Source of the DNA: Hyphomicrobiales bacterium
GTDB taxonomy: Bacteria; Pseudomonadota; Alphaproteobacteria; Rhizobiales; Beijerinckiaceae
Length of the DNA: 64,000 nucleotides
Direction of reading: 5' to 3'
NCBI GenBank assembly: GCA_900466745.1
Contig: UBNE01000010.1
Coordinates: 46,510 to 110,509 of the forward strand
The notes under the pieces were generated by a model that worked only from the letters and a program-made list of their open reading frames with translations, was not told the origin of the DNA and did not search any database. The position numbers and the translations under genes are program-made. Positions 52,232-60,885 of this stretch are shown in pieces; the stretch's first letter is position 1; the number at the start of each line of letters is the position of its first letter.

Positions 52232-54070
52232 ATGGCGAAGACCCCGGAGAGCAACGTGGCCCCGAAGCGCAGGGCGAAGCGGCGCATCAAGCCCGAGCAA
52301 TTGCGCTCCAAGGCCTGGTTCGACAATCCCGCCAATGCCGACATGACCGCGCTCTATATCGAGCGCACCATGAATTTCGGCCTCTCGCGCGAGGAGCTGC
52401 AGTCGGGCCGGCCGATCATCGGCATCGCGCAGACCGGCTCCGACATCGCCCCCTGCAACCGCCATCACCTCGATCTCGCCCCGCGCATCCGCGACGGCAT
52501 CCGCGAGATGGGCGGCGTGCCCTTCGAGTTCCCGATCCATCCGATCCAGGAGACCTGCAAGCGGCCCACCGCAAGCCTCGACCGCAACCTGCAATATCTC
52601 TCCCTCGTCGAAATCCTCTACGGCTATCCGATCGACGCGGTGGTGCTGACCACCGGCTGCGACAAGACCACCCCGGCGCAGATCATGGCCGCCGCGACGG
52701 TCGACATCCCGGCGATCGCGCTGCCGGGCGGGCCGATGCTGAACGGCTCCTTCCGCGGCGAGCGCACCGGCTCCGGCACCATCGTCTGGAAGGCGCGCCA
52801 GATGATGGCGGCCGGCGAGATCGACTATAAGGGCTTCGTCGACCTGGTGGCGTCCTCGGCGCCGTCGGCGGGCCACTGCAACACGATGGGCACGGCCTCG
52901 ACGATGAACGCGCTGGCCGAGGCGATGGGCATGACGCTGCCCGGCGCGGCGGCGATCCCGGCGCCCTATCGCGACCGCTACGAGATGGCCTATCTCACCG
53001 GCAAGCGCATCGTCGAGATGGTCTGGGAGGATCTGAAGCCCTCCGACATCCTGACGCGCGAGGCCTTCGAGAACACCATCGTCATCAACTCGGCGATCGG
53101 CGGCTCGACCAACGCACCGATCCACGTCAACGCCATCGCCAAGCATATCGGGGTCAAGCTCGACAACGAGGACTGGACGAAGATCGGCTACGACACGCCG
53201 CTCTTGGTCAACATGCAGCCGGCCGGCGAATATCTCGGCGAGGACTACTACCGCGCCGGCGGCCTGCCGGCGGTGATCGCCGAACTGCTCGCCAAGGGTA
53301 AGCTCAAGCCGGCGATCACGGCGAACGGCCGCACCCATGAGGAGAACTGCAAGGGCTTCTTCTCCGGCGACCGCAACGTCATCAAGGCCTATGACGCGCC
53401 GATGAAGAAGGAGGCCGGCTTCCTCAACCTCTCCGGCAACCTGTTCGATTCGGCGATCATGAAGACCAGCGTGATCACGCCGGAATTCCGCAAGCGCTAT
53501 CTGGAGAACCCCAAGGACCCGAACGCCTTCGAGGGCCGCGCCATCGTCTTCGACGGGCCGGAGGATTATCACCACCGCATCGACGATCCGGCGCTCGCCA
53601 TCGACGAGCACTGCATCCTGTTCATCCGCGGCGTCGGGCCGGTCGGCTATCCGGGCGCGGCGGAGGTGGTGAACATGCGCCCGCCGGACTACCTGATCAA
53701 GAAGGGCGTCACCGCGCTCGCCTGCGTCGGCGACGGGCGCCAGTCCGGCACCTCGGGCTCGCCCTCGATCCTCAACGCCTCGCCGGAAGCGGCGACGGGC
53801 GGCGGGCTCGCCCTGCTCAGGACTGGCGACAAGGTCCGCATCGACCTGAACAAGCGAACCGCCGACATCCTGATCTCGGATGCGGAACTGGCCGAGCGCC
53901 GGGCCGCGTTCAAGGCCGCGGGCGGCTACAAATACCCGAAGAGCCAGACGCCCTGGCAGGAGATCCAGCGCAAGATCGTCGACGAATTGTCCGAGGGCAT
54001 GGTCCTCAAGCCGGCGGTCAAGTACCAGAAGATCAACAAGAAATTCGGCGTGCCGCGCGACAACCACTGA
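52232..54070 (+). CDS. IlvD/Edd family sugar-acid dehydratase
   Basis: A 612-residue Fe-S dehydratase. Conserved cluster and metal motifs are [28 protein letters not shown] and [15 protein letters not shown]. The C-terminal part has [17 protein letters not shown]. Length and sequence style fit the aldonate dehydratases (arabonate, xylonate or fuconate) rather than IlvD. Nearby SDR, PEP-mutase-like and erythronate dehydrogenase genes support a sugar-acid pathway; the exact substrate is not resolved. Confidence 0.9.
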   Translation: MAKTPESNVAPKRRAKRRIKPEQLRSKAWFDNPANADMTALYIERTMNFGLSREELQSGRPIIGIAQTGSDIAPCNRHHLDLAPRIRDGIREMGGVPFEFPIHPIQETCKRPTASLDRNLQYLSLVEILYGYPIDAVVLTTGCDKTTPAQIMAAATVDIPAIALPGGPMLNGSFRGERTGSGTIVWKARQMMAAGEIDYKGFVDLVASSAPSAGHCNTMGTASTMNALAEAMGMTLPGAAAIPAPYRDRYEMAYLTGKRIVEMVWEDLKPSDILTREAFENTIVINSAIGGSTNAPIHVNAIAKHIGVKLDNEDWTKIGYDTPLLVNMQPAGEYLGEDYYRAGGLPAVIAELLAKGKLKPAITANGRTHEENCKGFFSGDRNVIKAYDAPMKKEAGFLNLSGNLFDSAIMKTSVITPEFRKRYLENPKDPNAFEGRAIVFDGPEDYHHRIDDPALAIDEHCILFIRGVGPVGYPGAAEVVNMRPPDYLIKKGVTALACVGDGRQSGTSGSPSILNASPEAATGGGLALLRTGDKVRIDLNKRTADILISDAELAERRAAFKAAGGYKYPKSQTPWQEIQRKIVDELSEGMVLKPAVKYQKINKKFGVPRDNH

Positions 54071-54361
54071 ACGCGGCGTCATCCCGCGCGCGCCGCGGCA
54101 TGCCATGGCGCGGCGCAGACACGGGACCGCGTGACGAGAAGGCGCCGCTGCTCACGCCGCGACGCCGGGTGCCTCTTCCGGAGGATCGTCCGGCATCTGC
54201 GCCGCGGCATTCACATGCCGCGGCGCGTGCGGGACGACACCGCGGCTATTCCGTCCGCGCAATGGTTCCCGCCGCTAAATGCGCGGGGACGGGGCTGACA
54301 AACGGGCCGGCGGCCGACACTATGCCAGCCCGTGGTTCCGACCGCTTTGAAACGATTTAAA
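54071..54361. repeat. Intergenic spacer with long perfect hairpin
   Basis: 291 bases without a gene. It contains a perfect 12-base inverted repeat GCGCCGCGGCAT / ATGCCGCGGCGC with loop TCAC at 54199-54226. A related GC-rich palindromic stretch (GCGCCGCGGCATGCCATGGC) lies at about 54087-54115. There is no T-run, so these resemble repeat elements more than terminators. Confidence 0.55.
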
Positions 54362-55201
54362 ATGAGCTATTCCCCTCGGGTCGAAACCTTCCGCAAGCTG
54401 CATGAGGCCGGCTGCTTCGTGATGCCGAACCCCTGGGATTTCGGCTCGGCGCGCTGGCTGCGCGGACAGGGCTTCAAGGCGCTGGCCTCGACCAGCGCGG
54501 GCTTCGCCTTCACGCAGGGCCGCGCCGACCAGGACGTGCCGCGCGACGCGATGCTCGCCCATATCGCCGAGCTGGTGAAGGCGGTTCCCGACCTGCCGGT
54601 CAATGCCGATTTCGAGAACGGCTATGCCGATACGCCCGACGGCGTCGCGGCCAATGTGAAGCTCTGCGTGGCGACCGGCGTCGCCGGGCTCTCGATCGAG
54701 GATGCGACCGGGCGCGCCGAGGACCCGCTCTATCCGTTCGAGCTCGCGGTCGAGCGGATCAGGGCGGCGCGCAAGGCGGTCGACGAGACCGGCTCCGGCG
54801 TGCTGCTGACGGCCCGGGCCGAATGCTTCCTGACCGGCCATCCCGAGCCGCTGAAGGAGGCGGTGCGCCGGATCGAGGCCTATGCGGCGGCCGGCGCCGA
54901 CGTGCTCTACGCGCCGGGGCCGAAGACGGCCGAGGAGATCCGGGCGATCGTGGCAGCGGCCGGCGGCAGGCCGGTCAATGTGCTGGTCTATGGCGATTAC
55001 GGCCTCGGCGTCGCCGATATCGCGGCGGCCGGCGCGCGGCGCATCTCGATCGGCGGCGCGCTGGCGCGGGCCGCCTGGGCGGCCTTCATCGAGGCGACGC
55101 GGCTGATCGCGGAGGAGGGCAGCTTCAGGGGCTTTGCCGGAAACGGTCCGTCCGCCCCCCTCAACCCCTTCTTCCGGGACGATCTCAAGGCGCGTTCATG
55201 A
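54362..55201 (+). CDS. Isocitrate lyase/PEP mutase family enzyme
   Basis: A 279-residue TIM-barrel enzyme of the PEP mutase/isocitrate lyase superfamily. It shows FVMPNPWDFGSARWL, the ADFENGYADTP metal-binding Asp-x-Glu-x-Gly region, GLSIEDATG and LTARAECFL. Members cleave or rearrange 2-keto or 2-hydroxy acids such as oxaloacetate or methylisocitrate-type substrates; this branch is uncharacterised. The ATG at 54362 is chosen over an upstream one because family homology starts there. It overlaps the next gene by four bases. Confidence 0.88.
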   Translation: MSYSPRVETFRKLHEAGCFVMPNPWDFGSARWLRGQGFKALASTSAGFAFTQGRADQDVPRDAMLAHIAELVKAVPDLPVNADFENGYADTPDGVAANVKLCVATGVAGLSIEDATGRAEDPLYPFELAVERIRAARKAVDETGSGVLLTARAECFLTGHPEPLKEAVRRIEAYAAAGADVLYAPGPKTAEEIRAIVAAAGGRPVNVLVYGDYGLGVADIAAAGARRISIGGALARAAWAAFIEATRLIAEEGSFRGFAGNGPSAPLNPFFRDDLKARS

Positions 55202-55527
55202 ACGGCGGCTGCATCCTGATCGCGCCGGAATGGCTCGGCCATAGCGGGCTCTGGCAGTTCGACGCCAAGGGACGGCGCCGGGCCGTCGATGCCGAGGCTA
55301 TCGGCCTTTCCGAGGCGCTGGCCGATCGGCTCGAAGCCTGGATGGACGCCTTCGACGCGATCTATGACGAGGACGACGAGGCGGCTTCCGACTTTCCGAA
55401 CGAGGTCGAGCGGCTGGCCTGGGAGGCCGAGGGCCATGCGATCGCCCATGCGGTCGCGGCCGAGCTCGGCCCGGGCTGGGAGGTTCGGCAGGATCTGACC
55501 GGCTGGCGGGGGAGGGGAAAATCATGA
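55198..55527 (+). CDS. Small acidic protein, unknown family
   Basis: A 109-residue acidic cytoplasmic protein overlapping both neighbours by four bases (ATGA at each end), so it is certainly translated. The first part is a short beta-like segment (CILIAPEWLGHSGLWQFD). Then come acidic helices (LEAWMDAFDAIYDEDDEAAS) and a C-terminal ELGPGWEVRQDL. I do not recognise the family with certainty. Confidence 0.7.
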   Translation: MNGGCILIAPEWLGHSGLWQFDAKGRRRAVDAEAIGLSEALADRLEAWMDAFDAIYDEDDEAASDFPNEVERLAWEAEGHAIAHAVAAELGPGWEVRQDLTGWRGRGKS

Positions 55528-56195
55528 CGTCTCTGCAGGATTGGAAGCCCGCCCCGTTTCCGCCGGCGAAGGTGCTGGATGGGCGTTATTGCCGGCTGGA
55601 GCCGCTCGACGTGGCACGCCATCTCGACGACATCTGGTCGGCCGCGGCCGGCCACGACGCGATCTGGGACTGGCTGCCGGCGACGCCGCCGAAGAGCAAG
55701 GACGAATACCGCGCCTTGCTCGAAACGATGGTGGCGAAGGCCGGCATCGTGCCGCTTGCGGTGATCGACAAGGCCGACGGCAAGGCCAAGGGCCATCTCT
55801 GGATCATGGAGATCCGCCCCGAGCATGGCGTCTTCGAGGTCGGCTGGATCACCTATTCGCCGGCGCTCCAGCGCACGCGGGTGGCGACCGAGGCGATCTA
55901 TCTCGTTGGCGAATACGGTTTCTCGCTCGGCTATCGCCGCTATGAATGGAAGTGCAACGACCTCAACGAGCCCTCCAAGCGGGCGGCCCTGCGCTTCGGC
56001 TTCCAGCCCGAGGGCGTGTTCCGCCAGCACATGGTGGTGAAGGGCGCGAACCGCGACACGGCCTGGTTCTCGATCCTCGATTCCGAATGGCCGGCGCGCG
56101 CCCGCGCCTTTCAGGCCTGGCTGGCGCCCGGGAATTTCGATGCGCAAGGCCGGCAGAAGGCTTCGCTGGGCGAGATCGCCAGGACACAGGGCTGA
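55524..56195 (+). CDS. GNAT acetyltransferase, RimJ/RimL-like
   Basis: A 223-residue N-acetyltransferase. The opening is DGRYCRLEPLDVARHLDDIW. The acetyl-CoA region is EVGWITYSPALQRTRVATEAIYL, and the C-terminal YEWKCNDLNEPSKRAALRFGFQPEG is typical of the RimJ-like branch that acetylates small molecules or protein N-termini. The substrate is unknown. It is coupled to the upstream small acidic gene. Confidence 0.9.
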   Translation: MTSLQDWKPAPFPPAKVLDGRYCRLEPLDVARHLDDIWSAAAGHDAIWDWLPATPPKSKDEYRALLETMVAKAGIVPLAVIDKADGKAKGHLWIMEIRPEHGVFEVGWITYSPALQRTRVATEAIYLVGEYGFSLGYRRYEWKCNDLNEPSKRAALRFGFQPEGVFRQHMVVKGANRDTAWFSILDSEWPARARAFQAWLAPGNFDAQGRQKASLGEIARTQG

Positions 56196-56197
56196 CG

Positions 56198-56653
56198 ATG
56201 ACGCCGCGCCGCGCCACGCCTTCCGACATCCCGGCCATCGTCGCGCTGACGCAGGCCGCCTATCTGCCGAACGAGGCGATCATCGGCGTGCCTTCGCTGC
56301 CGCGCATCGCGGATTATCACGAGGTGCTGGCCGAGCACGAGGTCTGGCTCGTCGACGGGGCGAGCGGCCTCGACGCGGTCCTGGTGCTGCAGGCCGAGCC
56401 CTCGGATTTCATCCTCTGGAGCATCGCGGTTTCGCCTGAAGCCGCGGGCCGCAAGCTCGGCGCGGGGCTGATGGCCTTCGCCGAGGAGCGGGCGCGGGCG
56501 CTCGGCTATGATTCCGTCCATCTCTACACCCATGCCAGGCTCACCCGCCGCATCGGCTGGTATGAGCGGCTGGGCTACACCATCACGCATCATGAGGATC
56601 TGCCCGACCGGCGGCTGACCCATATGCGCAAGATCTTTTCCAAAGCCGGTTGA
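56198..56653 (+). CDS. GNAT acetyltransferase
   Basis: A 151-residue GNAT from MTPRRATPSDIPAIVALTQ. The acetyl-CoA pyrophosphate loop is degenerate but recognisable (SPEAAGRKLGAGLMAFAEERA), and the C-terminal RRIGWYERLGYT motif is typical. The start is two bases after the previous acetyltransferase stop. Substrate unknown. Confidence 0.88.
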   Translation: MTPRRATPSDIPAIVALTQAAYLPNEAIIGVPSLPRIADYHEVLAEHEVWLVDGASGLDAVLVLQAEPSDFILWSIAVSPEAAGRKLGAGLMAFAEERARALGYDSVHLYTHARLTRRIGWYERLGYTITHHEDLPDRRLTHMRKIFSKAG

Positions 56654-56667
56654 AAGAGGACAGGAAC

Positions 56668-57414
56668 ATGGCGGGTCGTTTGAAGGGCAAGGTCGCGGTC
56701 GTCACCGCAGCGGGGCAGGGCATCGGCCGGGCCATCGCCGAGGCCTTCGTCGCGGAGGGAGCCACGGTCTGGGCGACGGACAAGGACGTCACCCTGCTCG
56801 AGGGCATTCCGAAGGCGAAGAAGCGCAAGCTCGACGTGCTCTCGACCAAGGCCGTCAACGCCTTCGCCGAGAAGGTCGGGCCGATCGACATCCTCGTCAA
56901 CGCGGCCGGCTTCGTCCATCACGGCACGGTCCTCGACACCGACGACAAGGCCTGGGACTTCTCCTTCGACCTCAACGTCAAGGCGATGCACCGCACGATC
57001 CAGGCCTTCCTGCCGGGCATGCTGGCCAAGGGCGCGGGCTCGATCGTCAACATCGCCTCGGGCGCCGGCTCGGTGCGCGGCATCCCGAACCGCTACGCCT
57101 ATGGCGCGACCAAGGCGGCGGTGATCGGCCTGACCAAATCCGTGGCGGCCGACTTCATCAAGAAGGGCATCCGCGCCAATGCGATCTGCCCGGGCACCAT
57201 CCAGTCGCCCTCGCTCGACCAGCGCATCAAGGACCTCGCCGCCTCGACCGGCGTGACCGAGGCCGCCGCCCGCCAGGCCTTCATCGACCGCCAGCCGATG
57301 GGCCGGCTCGGCACCGCCGAGGAGATCGCCTGGCTCGCGGTCTATCTTGGCTCGGACGAGGCGACCTACACCACCGGCCAGATCCATCTCGCCGATGGCG
57401 GCTTCGCGCTCTGA
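56668..57414 (+). CDS. SDR family dehydrogenase (BDH2/DHRS6-like)
   Basis: A 248-residue short-chain dehydrogenase. The cofactor motif is TAAGQGIGRAIA, with an Asp (ATDKD) indicating NAD preference. The catalytic set is Ser in NIASGAGS and YAYGATK with Tyr-x3-Lys. The sequence closely resembles human DHRS6 (FVHHGTVLD, GLTKSVAADFIKKGIR); bacterial relatives act on 3-hydroxybutyrate or 2-keto-3-deoxy-fuconate. Context with a sugar-acid dehydratase favours a sugar-acid step. A TTG six codons earlier was rejected. Confidence 0.9.
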   Translation: MAGRLKGKVAVVTAAGQGIGRAIAEAFVAEGATVWATDKDVTLLEGIPKAKKRKLDVLSTKAVNAFAEKVGPIDILVNAAGFVHHGTVLDTDDKAWDFSFDLNVKAMHRTIQAFLPGMLAKGAGSIVNIASGAGSVRGIPNRYAYGATKAAVIGLTKSVAADFIKKGIRANAICPGTIQSPSLDQRIKDLAASTGVTEAAARQAFIDRQPMGRLGTAEEIAWLAVYLGSDEATYTTGQIHLADGGFAL

Positions 57415-57509
57415 CGCGGCAGCCCGGCATGCACGCTTCGTTCCGGCCGGCGCGAAGCGCCGCGCCGGAAGCCGGGGCTGAGCCTTCGGCGGAAGCGCGC
57501 CGGCACGGA

Positions 57510-57528
57510 CCCCGGGCAGAGCCCGGGG
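57510..57528. other. GC hairpin in SDR-denD spacer
   Basis: Perfect eight-base inverted repeat CCCCGGGC / GCCCGGGG with a three-base loop, within the 169-base GC-rich gap between the SDR gene and denD. Further self-complementary runs (GGCCCGAT..ATCAG) are nearby. It lacks a T-run, so its role as a terminator is doubtful. Confidence 0.45.
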
Positions 57529-57583
57529 CGGCCCGATCGTCTCGGGCCGATCAGCACGATCTCAGAACTCCAGGGAGGTAAGG

Positions 57584-58564
57584 ATGCATATCCTCGTTCT
57601 CGGCGGCGCCGGCATGGTCGGGCGCAAATTCATCGAGCGGCTGGCCCGCGATGGCGGGCTCGGCGGCAAGCCCGTCACCCGCGTGACGGCGCAGGACGTC
57701 GTGCCGGCCACGCCGCCGGCGGCCGCGCCCTTCGACTTCGAATCGGTCGTCTCCGATCTCTCGCTCGCGGGCGAGGCGGAGAAGCTGATCGCGACCCGGC
57801 CGGAGGTGATCATCCATCTCGCCGCGGTCGTCTCGGGCGAGGCGGAAGCCGATTTCGACAAGGGCTACCGGATCAATCTCGACGGCACGCGCTATCTGTT
57901 CGAGGCGATCCGCCATGCGGAGGGCTATATGCCGCGCCTGGTCTTCACCTCATCGGTCGCCGTGTTCGGCGCGCCCTTCCACGAGAAGATCGAGGACGAG
58001 TTCTTCACCACGCCGCTGACCAGCTACGGTACGCAGAAGGCGATCGGCGAATTGCTGCTCTGCGACTATTCGCGGCGCGGCTTCTTCGACGGGGTCGGCA
58101 TCCGCCTGCCGACGATCTGCGTGCGTCCGGGCAAGCCCAACAAGGCCGCCTCCGGCTTCTTCTCGAACATCATCCGCGAGCCGCTGAACGGCGAGGAGGC
58201 GGTGCTGCCGGTTTCGGACCAGGTGCGTCACTGGCATGCCTCGCCACGCTCGGCGGTGGGCTTCCTCGTCCATGCCGCGACGATGGACACCGCCGCCATC
58301 GGCCCGCGCCGGGCGCTGACCATGCCGGGCTATTCCTGCACCGTGGCCGAGCAGATCGAGATGCTGCGCAAGGTCGCCGGCGAGAACGTGGTGAAGCGTA
58401 TTCGCCGCGAGACCGATCCGGTGATCGACAGGATCGTCGCCGGCTGGCCGCGCAACTTCGACCCGCAGCGGGCGCTGGCGCTCGGCTTCAGGGCCGAGTC
58501 GAATTTCGAGGAGATCATCCGCGTGCATATCGAGGACGAGCTGCACGGGACCTTCGTGAAGTGA
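57584..58564 (+). CDS. denD: D-erythronate dehydrogenase DenD
   Basis: A 326-residue extended SDR. The NAD motif LGGAGMVGRKF is at about residues 6-16. It has catalytic FTSSVAVFG and SYGTQKAIGELL (Tyr-x3-Lys), and a C-terminal ALTMPGYSCTVAEQI region like DenD. DenD oxidises D-erythronate to 2-oxo-tetronate in four-carbon acid sugar catabolism. No denC/otnI partner is in the window, so the assignment rests on sequence resemblance. GGGAGG lies upstream of the ATG, and a strong terminator follows. Confidence 0.85.
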   Translation: MHILVLGGAGMVGRKFIERLARDGGLGGKPVTRVTAQDVVPATPPAAAPFDFESVVSDLSLAGEAEKLIATRPEVIIHLAAVVSGEAEADFDKGYRINLDGTRYLFEAIRHAEGYMPRLVFTSSVAVFGAPFHEKIEDEFFTTPLTSYGTQKAIGELLLCDYSRRGFFDGVGIRLPTICVRPGKPNKAASGFFSNIIREPLNGEEAVLPVSDQVRHWHASPRSAVGFLVHAATMDTAAIGPRRALTMPGYSCTVAEQIEMLRKVAGENVVKRIRRETDPVIDRIVAGWPRNFDPQRALALGFRAESNFEEIIRVHIEDELHGTFVK

Positions 58565-58610
58565 CGTAGCCTGCCTGCGGGCAGGAGGTGGCCCTATGCC
58601 ACCAAAGAGA

Positions 58611-58639
58611 AATGCCCGGCGGTAAGCCGGGCATTTTTT
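58611..58639 (+). terminator. Rho-independent terminator after denD
   Basis: Perfect ten-base stem AATGCCCGGC / GCCGGGCATT with a GGTAA loop, followed by TTTT. It lies 46 bases after the denD stop and is the strongest terminator in the window. Confidence 0.93.
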
Positions 58640-58693
58640 GGCCGATCGGAGCCGTGGAGGTTGGCTATCCGCGGCTGTCCTTTTCCGACGCGC

Positions 58694-59380
58694 TCAAGCC
58701 GGGCAGGGCTCGCCCTGCATCTGCTGGCCCCGGGTCGGAAGCTCGGGCTCCGGCGCGTCGGATGGGTCTTCCGCCTGGCCGGGCGCATGCGTCCAGCCGG
58801 TGGCGCCCCATCTCTTCAGCGCCGCCCAGGTCGAGCGGTCGAGCCGGAACTGCTCGCAGGGGAACAGCCCGCCGCGGGCCGGCAGCGACTTCAGGAAGGA
58901 GCCTTCCGGGCGGAAGCCGGACTTCTCCAGCACCCGCCGCGAGGCCGGGTTGATGACGCGCGTGTCGGCCTCGATCGCCGGGATGTCGACCAGCGAGAAC
59001 AGCGTGTCGATCAGGCCCTGGACCGCCTCGGTGGCGTAGCCCTTGCCCCAGTGCTGGGTGCCGAGCCAGTAGCCGATGAAGGGCGTGCCCGTCGCCTGCC
59101 GGTGCGCGCCGATCATGCCGATCAGCTCGTTCGGCTTCGCGCGCGGCGTGATCGCCAGCGCGAGATGCTCGCCCAGCGCGTTGCCCTTGCGCATCGCGAA
59201 GATGAAGGGCTCCACCGCCTCGGGCGGATAGGGGTGCGGGATCGATGCCGTCATCTCCGCCACCGCCTTGTCGCCGGCCTGGCGAAGGATGGCGTTGGCA
59301 TCGGCCATGCGGGGCCAACGCAGCCAGAGACGCCGGGTCTCGAGCCGGAAGACATCGTCGCGGGTCAATTCGGGGAACAT
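58694..59380 (-). CDS. GNAT acetyltransferase, RimJ-like
   Basis: A 228-residue N-acetyltransferase from MFPELTRDDVFRLETRRLWLR. It has the LAITPRAKPNELIGMIG and YWLGTQHWGKGYATEAVQGL acetyl-CoA region and the RVINPASRRVLEKSGFRPEG tail typical of RimJ/RimL relatives. The C-terminal 30 or so residues are Pro/Glu-rich and probably disordered. The inner Met is preferred as start. It lies downstream of rpmA on the same strand, beyond a terminator. Confidence 0.9.
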   Translation of the reverse strand: MFPELTRDDVFRLETRRLWLRWPRMADANAILRQAGDKAVAEMTASIPHPYPPEAVEPFIFAMRKGNALGEHLALAITPRAKPNELIGMIGAHRQATGTPFIGYWLGTQHWGKGYATEAVQGLIDTLFSLVDIPAIEADTRVINPASRRVLEKSGFRPEGSFLKSLPARGGLFPCEQFRLDRSTWAALKRWGATGWTHAPGQAEDPSDAPEPELPTRGQQMQGEPCPA

Positions 59381-59404
59381 CGTGTCTCTCCGTCGGCGCA
59401 AACG

Positions 59405-59438
59405 AAAAAAGGGAGCTGGGACTTTGGTCCCATCTCCC
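59405..59438 (-). terminator. Rho-independent terminator of rplU-rpmA
   Basis: Stem GGGAGCTGGGAC / GGTCCCATCTCCC (one mismatch) with a three-base loop. On the minus strand it is followed by TTTTTT (A6 at 59405-59410). It lies about 100 bases after the rpmA stop. Confidence 0.88.
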
Positions 59439-59535
59439 CTCTCGCTGACCTTCGGGAGACCCTCAGCGGGCCTTCAACCCTTGATCCGTTCGGTTCGATG
59501 GAACCGGCGGATCGAGAGATGTCCCTATCCGCCTT

Positions 59536-59802
59536 TTACTCTGCGGCCTCTTGGGCCGGGACTACGTTCACGAAAGCTCGGCCGAGTTTCGTGGTGAATC
59601 GGACGCGGCCGTTCGTCGTCGCAAAGAGGGTATGGTCTTTGCCCATGCCGACATTGACGCCGGCATGCCACTTCGTGCCGCGCTGACGAATAATGATGTT
59701 GCCGGCAACGACGGCCTGATCGCCGAAGCGCTTCACGCCGAGTCGCTTGCTTTCGGAATCGCGGCCGTTACGCGACGAGCCGCCTGCCTTTTTGTGAGCC
59801 AT
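59536..59802 (-). CDS. rpmA: 50S ribosomal protein L27
   Basis: An 88-residue L27 located near the peptidyl transferase centre. It begins [20 protein letters not shown] and contains [18 protein letters not shown] and [12 protein letters not shown]. It is full length. It follows rplU after 169 bases, the conserved bacterial order, although the gap is longer than usual and may hold its own promoter. Confidence 0.98.
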   Translation of the reverse strand: MAHKKAGGSSRNGRDSESKRLGVKRFGDQAVVAGNIIIRQRGTKWHAGVNVGMGKDHTLFATTNGRVRFTTKLGRAFVNVVPAQEAAE

Positions 59803-59971
59803 GACGCCCTACCTCAAAACTTGTCGTGTCTCTCTAACCCGAATCGGCGGCGAAGGCCACCCGTCTCGGATACGAAATGCCGGAGCACCATTCTGTCAGC
59901 AGCGACAGAGCGAGGGCGATGCCTCGACGATGATGGTCCGGCGCAGATATCGACGCCGGGAAAACCCGACC

Positions 59972-60460
59972 TCAGGCCTCGGACGCCTCGTCCTTGGCCG
60001 CCTTCTTGGCCGGAGCCTTCTTGGCGGCGGCCTTCTTCGGCTTCTCGGCTTCCTCGCCGGCCTCGGCCTTGGCGGCCTTCGGAGCGGCCTTGGCCTTTTC
60101 GGCGGCCGGAGCGGCGGCATCGGCCTTCTTCATCTCCGGCTTCTTGCCGCCGGTGAGGATGTCGGTGATGCGGATGACGGTCAGCTCGGCGCGGAAGCCG
60201 CGCTTGCGCTTCGAGTTCTGGCGGCGGCGCTTCTTGAAGGCGATGACCTTCTCGCCGCGGGCCTGCTCGACGATCTCAGCCGCAACGGTGATCTCGGAAA
60301 GGGCCTTGGCGTCGAGCGTGGTCTTCTCGCCCTCGGTGAGCATCAGCACGGAGCCGAAGGCGACGGTGTCGCCCGGGTTGCCCTCGATCTTGGCGACGGT
60401 GATCTTGTCGTTGGCGGCGACGCGGAACTGCTTCCCGCCGGTCTTGATGACTGCGAACAT
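59972..60460 (-). CDS. rplU: 50S ribosomal protein L21 with Lys/Ala-rich tail
   Basis: A 162-residue L21. The canonical domain (about residues 1-103) begins MFAVIKTGGKQFRVA and ends with the VIRITDILTGG region including KRRRQNSKRKRG. A 55-residue Ala/Lys-rich extension follows, disordered and seen in many alphaproteobacterial L21 proteins. GGAGGACAAA sits directly upstream of the chosen ATG at 60460. The 42 extra upstream residues are rejected. Confidence 0.97.
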   Translation of the reverse strand: MFAVIKTGGKQFRVAANDKITVAKIEGNPGDTVAFGSVLMLTEGEKTTLDAKALSEITVAAEIVEQARGEKVIAFKKRRRQNSKRKRGFRAELTVIRITDILTGGKKPEMKKADAAAPAAEKAKAAPKAAKAEAGEEAEKPKKAAAKKAPAKKAAKDEASEA

Positions 60461-60753
60461 TTTGTCCTCCATGTTCGGCCCCGTCCTGTCGCGGCTTCCG
60501 GATGGAAGCCCGCGGGACGGCTTTTTGGCAGTCGATTGCGTGGTCTGGCTTGCTCTGGCCGGCATGCGACGCAGCGCACATGCCAAAAGAGATCGGGCGC
60601 GGGTTTCCCCACGCCGGATGGGGCTCGATAGTCGCCGCGGGGCGGAAGGTCAAGCGAAACCGGCTGGGGACGGTAGATTTCTCCGGCCGGAGAGGCTTGC
60701 TCCCCGGGCGCGGCTTGTGTAGTAAGCGCCTCGCTTCGACCGAAGGCGACCGC

Positions 60754-60843
60754 GGACAGGTGGCAGAGTGGTTGAATGCACCGCACTCGAAATGCGGCAT
60801 ACCTGCAAGGGTATCGGGGGTTCAAATCCCTCCCTGTCCGCCA
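60754..60843 (+). tRNA. tRNA-Ser (CGA)
   Basis: A 90-base class II tRNA. The acceptor GGACAGG pairs with CCTGTCC, with discriminator G and encoded CCA. The anticodon stem CCGCA/TGCGG encloses loop CTCGAAA (anticodon CGA). A long variable arm follows, then T arm GGGGGTTCAAATCCCTC. It is separate from the rplU gene, which is transcribed away from it. Confidence 0.96.
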
Positions 60844-60885
60844 CTTCCGCATGGCGCGGCGCCGCCGGAGCGGGTTCGCCCCCGG

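Noticed and set aside
51956..54106. 716-codon minus-strand open frame
   Set aside because: Antisense of the IlvD/Edd dehydratase, whose Fe-S motifs are intact on the plus strand.
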